Positions 7,411-13,348 of a stretch of DNA of 21,453 nt are shown one piece after another. Location: positions 1-21,453 of the IMG/VR virus record IMGVR_UViG_3300033153_003167. One strand, 5' to 3'. This DNA is from a virus. Every line of letters starts with the position of its first letter. Position 1 is the stretch's first letter. Position numbers and translations under genes: made by a program. The notes beneath the pieces are model-generated. The model worked only from the letters and a program-made list of their open reading frames with translations, searched no databases and was not told the DNA's origin.

Positions 7411-7733
7411 TGCTAGAATCAAAAAGACAAAAAAAAGTAACTGATTATCTACACTCATTAGGTGCATGGACCGTAAAAGTGATACTAGGTAATAAGAGTG
7501 GTGTACCTGACATAATAGCGTGCGTACCTATGACTAAAGAGGAAGTATTAAAGCTCTTTGAGCATCAAGATGTAGTAGGCGTATTTGTAGCTCCTGAGAT
7601 AAAACAACCTGGAGGAACTACAAGCCCTTTACAAAAAAGAAATATAAAACAGATCAATAGAGCGGGAGGTATCTCAGCAAGTGATATCACATCCGTTGAG
7701 GACATGAAAGAGTTACTAAGTAGTAGGTTCTAA
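7410..7733 (+). CDS. VRR-NUC domain nuclease
   Basis: The 107-residue product matches stand-alone phage VRR-NUC proteins of the PD-(D/E)xK superfamily. The pattern is an N-terminal E3 (LESKRQ), GVPDII at 31-36 with D34, the paired E63 and K65 in APEIKQPGG, and the SPLQ segment with Q75. These residues form the metal-binding nuclease core. Related stand-alone proteins cut branched DNA such as Holliday junctions, so it may resolve replication or recombination intermediates before packaging. It is the last gene of the rightward operon; its final 18 bases overlap the end of the lysozyme gene on the other strand. Confidence 0.9.
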   Translation: MLESKRQKKVTDYLHSLGAWTVKVILGNKSGVPDIIACVPMTKEEVLKLFEHQDVVGVFVAPEIKQPGGTTSPLQKRNIKQINRAGGISASDITSVEDMKELLSSRF

Positions 7734-8231
7734 AGCTGCTATTCTCATACTTAACTTTTCAGCACGATTTACACTATCTGTCCCATCTAACATATCTAAA
7801 CTATGTAGTTGTTTATACCAGAGACTATCAAGCATCTCAACACTAGCATTTAAGTATTCTTGTTTTACTAAAAAAGCAATAGTCTTTTTAAACTTTAGTA
7901 ATTTATACACACCCATTTGATATGCCATCTCTAGTAGAACTTCTTGAACAGCAAAAGGGAACCTTGTTATAATAGGTCTTCGTCTTCTTAACTCATCAAA
8001 AGTTTGTATAAGTCGGGTTCTAACAAGCGTAGTCCCTTCTAATTCCGACAAATTAAGGAGCGTTCCATAACCAGCTGTTAACTTTAAAAGAGGTAAATAT
8101 TCCTCTATAATTTCAAGAGCCATAGGGTCTTTTTTTTGTAGATCTACTCTCACTAAAGGATCGATGTAAGGTAAAGACCTAAAACCCTCATGTTCTTTTG
8201 TTGAAATTACTATGTTATCGAAGTTTATCAT
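7716..8231 (-). CDS. Endolysin, T4 lysozyme-type (GH24) muramidase
   Basis: A 171-residue protein with the glycoside hydrolase 24 pattern. The catalytic Glu is E15 in KEHEGFR, an Asp follows at D24 (YIDP), and T52 lies in LTAGYGTLL, the equivalent of TIGIGH in T4 lysozyme. The C-terminal half has the helical signature (QEVLLEMAYQMG near 93-104, then WYKQ and NRAEKLS). It cuts peptidoglycan at the end of infection. About 25 residues are inserted between the catalytic Asp and the TAGYG strand, and the usual His after GYG is Thr. No signal peptide is present, so it needs a holin; the two-TM gene lies immediately upstream. AAAAGG precedes the start. Confidence 0.87.
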   Translation of the reverse strand: MINFDNIVISTKEHEGFRSLPYIDPLVRVDLQKKDPMALEIIEEYLPLLKLTAGYGTLLNLSELEGTTLVRTRLIQTFDELRRRRPIITRFPFAVQEVLLEMAYQMGVYKLLKFKKTIAFLVKQEYLNASVEMLDSLWYKQLHSLDMLDGTDSVNRAEKLSMRIAALEPTT

Positions 8232-8252
8232 TATTGTACCTTTTAAAAGACA

Positions 8253-8693
8253 TTACTCAGCACCTAGTCGTATTTTGCATATTAAAATATTCATCATTTC
8301 CTCTGTGTATGAATTGACTCCTAGTGCTATTCTTCTTTCATCAAGACCTCTAATGTATTTTATAGTGGTTAAAAAATCTATTACATCTATTTTATTGTAA
8401 TCTTTAAAAGCTTGTCTTACTTCGGCTTTTAACTGACTCACACTATTATCTAGTATAATTTCGCTTAATTGTTCTTGATGTAAATCTAATCTTTTTTCAG
8501 ATGACTTATGTCTATTGTTACTTAGAAAGTGATTGACATATATACCTATTATTATAAGTATAAATATGTGTGCATTGTAAGCATATACATATTGAATTGC
8601 GATATCTTTATTAAATGCCGCAACACCGCCCATAGTGAACAACAATGTAATAAATAGTCTAAGTTCTTTCAATAAGCTTACAAATTTTTCCAT
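8253..8693 (-). CDS. Two-TM membrane protein, candidate holin
   Basis: The 146-residue protein has two hydrophobic segments, about 11-27 and 42-57, joined by a short loop. A long charged, helical C-terminal part with probable coiled coil (EKRLDLHQEQLSEIIL) follows. It is transcribed directly before the lysozyme and just behind a strong promoter, the usual place for a holin. Holins oligomerise in the inner membrane and let the endolysin out. The large C-terminal domain is longer than in simple two-TM holins, so a holin-like regulator or another membrane protein is possible. The start has TTGGAG upstream. Confidence 0.6.
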   Translation of the reverse strand: MEKFVSLLKELRLFITLLFTMGGVAAFNKDIAIQYVYAYNAHIFILIIIGIYVNHFLSNNRHKSSEKRLDLHQEQLSEIILDNSVSQLKAEVRQAFKDYNKIDVIDFLTTIKYIRGLDERRIALGVNSYTEEMMNILICKIRLGAE

Positions 8694-8729
8694 CTTAAAA
8701 TCTCCAATAACTTTTGTTGTATTTTTATT

Positions 8730-8757
8730 ATTATATCACAATTTACTTATCTGTTAA
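8730..8757 (-). promoter_or_regulatory. Sigma70-type promoter for the holin-lysozyme pair
   Basis: On the minus strand TTAACA (8752-8757) and TATAAT (8730-8735) are separated by 16 bases, and TGA directly precedes the -10 box (extended -10). TTAACA differs from TTGACA by one base. It lies between the stop of the 62-residue membrane protein and the start of the two-TM protein, so it would give a separate late lysis transcript. Confidence 0.7.
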
Positions 8758-8931
8758 AATTATCTTTGGAAGTTGTTGCTTTGGTATACATTCTTGTTTT
8801 GTTGCATTTACATCTCTAAAAGGTTTTTCTATAGAGTTTACGACATCAAAATATTTTTCAATATACATACTACCTAATGGAACTACTATCAAGGTAAATA
8901 TTAACGTTAAAATAGCTTCTGCTTTTCTCAT
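8743..8931 (-). CDS. Small single-TM membrane protein, possible inner-membrane spanin subunit (62 aa)
   Basis: Residues 4-22 form one hydrophobic N-terminal segment (ILTLIFTLIVVPLGS) after a basic MRKAE start; about 40 polar residues follow. That topology, N-in with a periplasmic tail, fits an i-spanin or another small lysis membrane protein. The start codon overlaps the stop of the PLA2-like gene (ATGA at 8928-8931), so it is coupled to it. The periplasmic tail is short for an i-spanin and has no clear coiled coil, so the assignment is tentative. Confidence 0.6.
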   Translation of the reverse strand: MRKAEAILTLIFTLIVVPLGSMYIEKYFDVVNSIEKPFRDVNATKQECIPKQQLPKIILTDK

Positions 8932-9338
8932 AACAATTCCTTATTATCTTTTTTAATCGCATCTAACATCTTTTTTGTTTTTGCATCAGCTATTTCTTCA
9001 TTTAAATCTGATAAAGTTTTTTTTGTATCTGAAAAGTGGAAGAACTTAACACCAGCTGCATTCACAAACATATAATAAGTAAATGCCCACGTATGATAAT
9101 AGGTTTTTTTATACCATCTCACTTTAGACTCTTTAATATCTACTCTCATCCATTTGTAAAACTTAGTATTAGCAATTAAAAAATGTTTTATACTAAAACC
9201 AATCCAAAATAAAAAATCGTGATGATTACAAGATGCTTTAAATATAAAATTTGGAGGTTTTACAACTCCGCCTTTTCCACCGCATCCGTTACAGATATGT
9301 TTCTTTTGTTCTGGTGTTAAGTCTTTATATTTAAACAT
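8928..9338 (-). CDS. Phospholipase A2-like protein in the lysis cassette
   Basis: The 136-residue protein has the two hallmarks of secretory phospholipase A2. A calcium-loop-like CNGCGGKGG at 16-24 is followed by a CxxHD helix, CNHHDFLFW at 37-45, with H40 and D41 in the positions of the catalytic His and calcium-binding Asp. A later aromatic helix (TYYMFVNAAG) resembles the region after the second active-site Asp. Comparable PLA2-like proteins occur in other phages. If active, it would cleave the sn-2 ester of glycerophospholipids; next to a lipoprotein, membrane proteins and the lysozyme it could weaken the outer membrane. There is no signal peptide. The start overlaps the lipoprotein gene by 8 bases. 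Activity is inferred, not shown. Confidence 0.6.
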   Translation of the reverse strand: MFKYKDLTPEQKKHICNGCGGKGGVVKPPNFIFKASCNHHDFLFWIGFSIKHFLIANTKFYKWMRVDIKESKVRWYKKTYYHTWAFTYYMFVNAAGVKFFHFSDTKKTLSDLNEEIADAKTKKMLDAIKKDNKELL

Positions 9339-9576
9339 TAACTATCTCCACTTCTAAGCTTTCACAATCTATATTAGCGCCACTATTTGAACTAATATCG
9401 TTTGTGTAAAATACTGCTTTTGTTTCAAATAACTCAAACCTTACAACATTGTTTATATCGTTGCACTCCTCACATATATGAATAACACAAGATTTATCTG
9501 ATATTTTAGGCTTTGGTTTACTTCCGTTACACCCTATAATCAACAAAGATATAGCTATTAGCAGTAATATTTTCAT
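9331..9576 (-). CDS. Small outer-membrane lipoprotein, candidate o-spanin (81 aa)
   Basis: MKILLLIAISLLIIGC is a compact type II signal peptide with a lipobox (I-I-G-C16). The residue after the Cys is Asn rather than Asp, consistent with sorting to the outer membrane. The mature chain begins with a Lys/Pro-rich linker and has further Cys residues (30, 35, 38 and one near the end). Lipoproteins of this size in phage lysis cassettes are usually outer-membrane spanin subunits, and the neighbours support that. The sequence itself shows only the lipoprotein. It starts one base after the stop of the mini zinc ribbon. Confidence 0.75.
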   Translation of the reverse strand: MKILLLIAISLLIIGCNGSKPKPKISDKSCVIHICEECNDINNVVRFELFETKAVFYTNDISSNSGANIDCESLEVEIVNV

Positions 9577-9672
9577 TTATTTTTTCTTATATATCAAAGT
9601 TAAACCGTGTCCACATTTAGGACAAGAGTTATTAACTGCTTTTGTGGAGCATACCCTACATACTTTATACAT
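9577..9672 (-). CDS. Mini zinc-ribbon protein (31 aa), paralogue of 6993-7100
   Basis: The ATG at 9672 shares its A with the stop of the tail-fibre gene (TAATG), and the TAA at 9577-9579 is followed at once by the lipoprotein ATG. The product has the same plan as the 35-residue protein of the early operon: VCRVC, TKA, CPKCGHG, LTLI and a basic end, about 19 of 28 aligned residues identical. Two CxxC pairs give one predicted zinc ribbon. Conservation between two distant, oppositely oriented loci makes chance unlikely. Function is unknown. Confidence 0.75.
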   Translation of the reverse strand: MYKVCRVCSTKAVNNSCPKCGHGLTLIYKKK

Positions 9673-12600
9673 TACAGTTGCTCCCAAGCGTGTAGTTTGG
9701 TGTAGATTACTGAGTTTGTGTTTGGTGTGCTTGCTCCAGTACTCGCTATATATGTTGTAGCATCTAAAGGAACATCAAGAACGGTTGAGAAGTCATCAGA
9801 ATCTTTTTCTATTCCATCTATATACATTGTTACTATTCCATTTATACATTTTATTTCTACTGCTATTTCTAACCCTGGTATAAGACTTGATATGTTGACT
9901 CCTATATTAACTGATACTCCTCCTGAGTTTATTGCAAGTGCCAGATAGTCTTCTCTTTGATAAAGCCTAAACCTATTGCTAACATCTGTGAAATTATAAA
10001 CAACTTCATTTATTGCCCCTGAATTACTGTCAAAATAAATAGTACCCGTCCACTTCATAGACCAATCTGCTGTTAAGTCTGGGATGTTACTTGCAGTGTC
10101 GTATGATATGATGTCTCCTGTTGTTGTTACTGGTGCTGATACTGTTGGTGTGTATGCGGTCATAAATGCTTTTTCTGCTATATTCCAAAAATCAACTGCA
10201 ATAGTATCCCCCTCAGCTGCACCAGCATTAACTACAATTCGCCTAGAAGTAAAAGCTATACCAGAGGTAAATGTACCATAAACTCTATACCACCCATTAG
10301 TCCAAGCTTCTATCCCATACTTTACATCAGTAGGCGAGCCTACAGTTGCAAAAGCCGTTATTGTTATAATACCATTAGCATCCGCTGCAAGAGTAAGACG
10401 TAATTGGATTGTATTTGTTTCGTCTCTAAAGAAAATATATGTAGTGGAGATAGCCGTTATTGCTTTTATAAATACAGCATCGGTAACTGGAGACAATCCA
10501 TCTAAAGATATTCCTTGAACAGTTTTTTGTAGTCTACAACCAGAATTATAGTTACCATTTGCTACAGCTCCACCTACTCCAACTTCAACGGTTGCAGATG
10601 TGCTTGTGTCATCTACTGCTGTTGTTGTGTCGGAAACTGCTCCAGTTCCAGCAACACCAAATAATGAACTATCTGTAGGACACTCATTTGTACTAGCACA
10701 ACTACCTCTCATTCCAGCACTTTCATAAACTACTTCATCTATATCAGCTTCTTTTAGAGTTAAGTAGTCTTTGTCTCTGTAAGTTGTAACTGTTGTTCTT
10801 GTGTGTGTTGCATCTCCACTACCTTTTGTGATTTGTAAAGGGTCTACACCTAGTTCAAAGAATGGAATTGTATCTAACCCTGTTGGTTGTTCAGATATTA
10901 ACTCTTCACCTATTATGTTAAAATTTAAATGTTGTTTTGTGAAATTATCTATTCCATAAGATGTACTTTCTATTTTACCTGAGATTAACATATTTTGATG
11001 AACTGAATCTACCGATGGATCTATTACAAAAGCCACTTCTTTATCATATGCTTGTTTTGCTAGATTAGCTGTTTGCGTCATATCTTCTTTTTCTATGAAG
11101 GTTTCAAATGAAACTGTTTCCTCCCATCCAAGACCATCTCTTTTTCTGCCGAAAGCCACACCTGCTAGAGTATCTCCCAAATCTTGTGCTATTCCTGCTA
11201 ACATAGTTCCACATGATGAACCTGCTGAATTTGCTTCTAAAAATTCTACTCTTACAATTTCCCCTATGTTTGGTAATGTGAATATCGCTGCTCCTGCCCC
11301 ACTATTATAGAATGTTTTTATTTGAGTATATCCATCTAGTATTTCATCTGTTTCTGTGACTCGTAAATCGGTTTGTGATACAAATAAATTAGTAGAATCA
11401 GTAGTTATCATCCATATTGCTATGTCTCCATCTGGTGTAGTTGGTTGGTCGTATCCTACTGGTACGGAGATTACTTTTACTGATGTTTCTGGAAAGTGGC
11501 TTGTTTCTACTAAAGATGATGGATTTGAGATATCAATAGCGGTTATTAAATCGGAGTCAGAAGCTGCAACATAAGCTTCCGTGCCAGATATTGCAATACT
11601 ATGAGCACCCTTTAGATTTTCATTAAATATGGAATCAAAACTATGTAGAGCTGTTGGTGTGGCGAGATTTATAGAAGTTATAGCACCCGTTTGGTCGGAT
11701 GCAACGAAAGCAACTGTCCCAGATATTGCTATTGAGAGTGTATCGCCTAGCATACGAATAGATGAGTAGCTATCTAGCTCTGACAAAGCTGTTGGTGTTG
11801 TAATACTTATAGAAGTTATAAAACCAGTTTGACCAGCTACAACGAAAGCAAATGAGCTAAATATTGCTATTGAGATTGTATTACCTAGCATACGAACAGA
11901 TGAGTAGCTATCTAGCTCCGATAAAGCTGTTGGGGCTGTAATATCTATAGAAGTTATAGAACCCGCTTGACCCGCTACTACATAAGCTTCGGTTCCATTT
12001 ATTACGATATCTGTTGCACCATTTAGGTTTGCAGAAGTGATACTATGCAATTCCTCTAAAGCTGCAGGAGTTGATATATCAATGGATGTTATTGAATCGG
12101 AAATAGAGCTAACAACGTAGGCAACTGTACTATTAATGGCGATTCCACTTGCACCATCTATGTTTGCAGAAGTAAAAATGCTTAATTCTTTTAATTCAGA
12201 TTCGTTGGAAATGTCTATTACAACTACACTTGTACCACTAACTACGTAAGCTTCGGTTCCATCTATTGCAATATTTTTTGAGCCTATTAAATTTAAAGAC
12301 GTAAATGTACCTATCTCTACCATAGAAGTCACATTAGTTATATCTAATATTGTAAACGCTCCCGTTGCGTTGCTTACTATATAGGCTTTCTTTCCTACTA
12401 TCTCAATGACACTAGCCCCGTCTGTATTACCCCTCGTATTTGTATACTCTGGGTAAATATAATTATCTCTATTTGCTGTCAGTCTTGTATTATCAAAAAC
12501 CCAGTTTACATTTTGTTTTGTGTAGACATTTTGAGCATACCAGCTACCTTTAGTTAGATTATATGTGTTTGTTCCTGTGAGCGTAAGCACTAAACCGTCA

Positions 12601-12998
12601 AGTACACCATGTTTCGGACTTAATATATTTACTACTACTGTTCCTGCTTTTACATTTCCTACTATTAGGGTATCTGCACCTTCTTTTATAAACTCTGCTA
12701 TTCCATCATTTTCCCATGTTGATTGGGTATCTTTTTTGAAATCTAACATTGCGTAGATATTGGCTACTACCCACTCTATCCATTTTGTACCTAGAGTTTC
12801 TATTGGATTATTGTTTAAGTTTCCCTCTAAGGTTGATCTGTATTGGTAGTTTTCATATACTGCTACTGACTTATAGGTTGCATTTTCATTTGGTATGCCC
12901 ACTTCTGTCTCGTATGTTGTTGTTGGACTCCACTGAGGAAAAAGAGCCACTATATTGCTTCTTGTGATTTTGTTAACTATTGATTCTATTAACTTCAT
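9672..12998 (-). CDS. Tail fibre / receptor-binding protein with LVIVD-type seven-bladed propeller
   Basis: An 1108-residue distal tail protein. Residues 1-180 form an N-terminal virion-attachment-like region (WSPTTTYE, YQYRSTLEGN). Residues 187-505 hold seven repeats of 43-46 residues with the pattern AI.GT.AYVV followed by IDI..P..L, the LVIVD pattern, predicting a seven-bladed beta-propeller. A middle region (about 510-720) is of unknown fold. Around residues 800-970 lies a jelly-roll carbohydrate-binding-like domain (NGWYRVYGTF, then AYTPTVSAPVTTTGD, a frequent ending of phage lectin domains). The last 130 residues look like a LamG/concanavalin fold (WSMKWTGTIYF). The protein probably binds the host surface. 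It overlaps its neighbours by one base at each end (TAATG). Confidence 0.82.
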   Translation of the reverse strand: MKLIESIVNKITRSNIVALFPQWSPTTTYETEVGIPNENATYKSVAVYENYQYRSTLEGNLNNNPIETLGTKWIEWVVANIYAMLDFKKDTQSTWENDGIAEFIKEGADTLIVGNVKAGTVVVNILSPKHGVLDGLVLTLTGTNTYNLTKGSWYAQNVYTKQNVNWVFDNTRLTANRDNYIYPEYTNTRGNTDGASVIEIVGKKAYIVSNATGAFTILDITNVTSMVEIGTFTSLNLIGSKNIAIDGTEAYVVSGTSVVVIDISNESELKELSIFTSANIDGASGIAINSTVAYVVSSISDSITSIDISTPAALEELHSITSANLNGATDIVINGTEAYVVAGQAGSITSIDITAPTALSELDSYSSVRMLGNTISIAIFSSFAFVVAGQTGFITSISITTPTALSELDSYSSIRMLGDTLSIAISGTVAFVASDQTGAITSINLATPTALHSFDSIFNENLKGAHSIAISGTEAYVAASDSDLITAIDISNPSSLVETSHFPETSVKVISVPVGYDQPTTPDGDIAIWMITTDSTNLFVSQTDLRVTETDEILDGYTQIKTFYNSGAGAAIFTLPNIGEIVRVEFLEANSAGSSCGTMLAGIAQDLGDTLAGVAFGRKRDGLGWEETVSFETFIEKEDMTQTANLAKQAYDKEVAFVIDPSVDSVHQNMLISGKIESTSYGIDNFTKQHLNFNIIGEELISEQPTGLDTIPFFELGVDPLQITKGSGDATHTRTTVTTYRDKDYLTLKEADIDEVVYESAGMRGSCASTNECPTDSSLFGVAGTGAVSDTTTAVDDTSTSATVEVGVGGAVANGNYNSGCRLQKTVQGISLDGLSPVTDAVFIKAITAISTTYIFFRDETNTIQLRLTLAADANGIITITAFATVGSPTDVKYGIEAWTNGWYRVYGTFTSGIAFTSRRIVVNAGAAEGDTIAVDFWNIAEKAFMTAYTPTVSAPVTTTGDIISYDTASNIPDLTADWSMKWTGTIYFDSNSGAINEVVYNFTDVSNRFRLYQREDYLALAINSGGVSVNIGVNISSLIPGLEIAVEIKCINGIVTMYIDGIEKDSDDFSTVLDVPLDATTYIASTGASTPNTNSVIYTKLHAWEQL
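11622..12032 (-). repeat. Tandem 135-138 bp coding repeats (propeller blades 4-6)
   Basis: Blades 4, 5 and 6 of the tail-fibre propeller are much closer to one another at DNA level than the remaining blades. For example, the string GAGTAGCTATCTAGCTC occurs on the plus strand near 11764 and again exactly 138 bases later, and the flanking bases are mostly identical. This points to recent in-frame duplication of one blade within the receptor-binding protein. Confidence 0.8.
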
Positions 12999-13348
12999 TA
13001 TGCTATCCCATACATTATTGTTGCATCATCGTCAAACTTATATGACTTTGTTGATGAGTGTGTTATATCATTCAGTGCACCTATTTCCCATACTGCTGAT
13101 TCTGTTGGATAATCCCCTATTGCTGGGTTTGCTGTATCAGTTATTGTGACCCTTGCCCCTCTGACTGTGGTTCTAAGCTGTTGTGTTTTGCCATCTATTT
13201 CCTCTATGCTTCCATTTTGCAATAGTGGGTATTGATATTGAACTACACCTCTTGTTAACCTAAGCGTGACCACTGAAGAGTTCATCATACTCGCAGTTAG
13301 AGTATCCCCTGCTTTTATTTGTATTCCGCCTATTGTATTAAATGCCAT
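12998..13348 (-). CDS. Tail protein between tape measure and fibre, unknown function (116 aa)
   Basis: A 116-residue, probably beta-rich protein (GGIQIKAGDTL, RGARVTITDT) ending in KSYKFDDDATIMYGIA. I do not recognise the family. It is bound to the neighbouring tail genes by TAATG junctions at both ends, with its start sharing a base with the tape-measure stop and its stop with the fibre start. Genes at this site in siphoviruses usually encode tail-tip proteins, so a small tip or fibre-adaptor protein is the most reasonable guess. Confidence 0.7.
   Translation of the reverse strand: MAFNTIGGIQIKAGDTLTASMMNSSVVTLRLTRGVVQYQYPLLQNGSIEEIDGKTQQLRTTVRGARVTITDTANPAIGDYPTESAVWEIGALNDITHSSTKSYKFDDDATIMYGIA

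Noticed and set aside
8212-8956. Plus-strand frames opposite the lysis genes
   Set aside because: They are antisense to coupled minus-strand genes, have no ribosome-binding sites and encode only hydrophobic mirror-image sequence.
11622-12032. Possible CRISPR-like or regulatory repeat array
   Set aside because: The period is a multiple of three, the repeats are in frame with propeller blades, and there are no spacer-repeat boundaries.
9718-12967. Several plus-strand frames of 60-80 codons opposite the tail fibre
   Set aside because: They are shadows of a repeat-rich gene; the internal repeats of the fibre produce recurring open stretches on the other strand.
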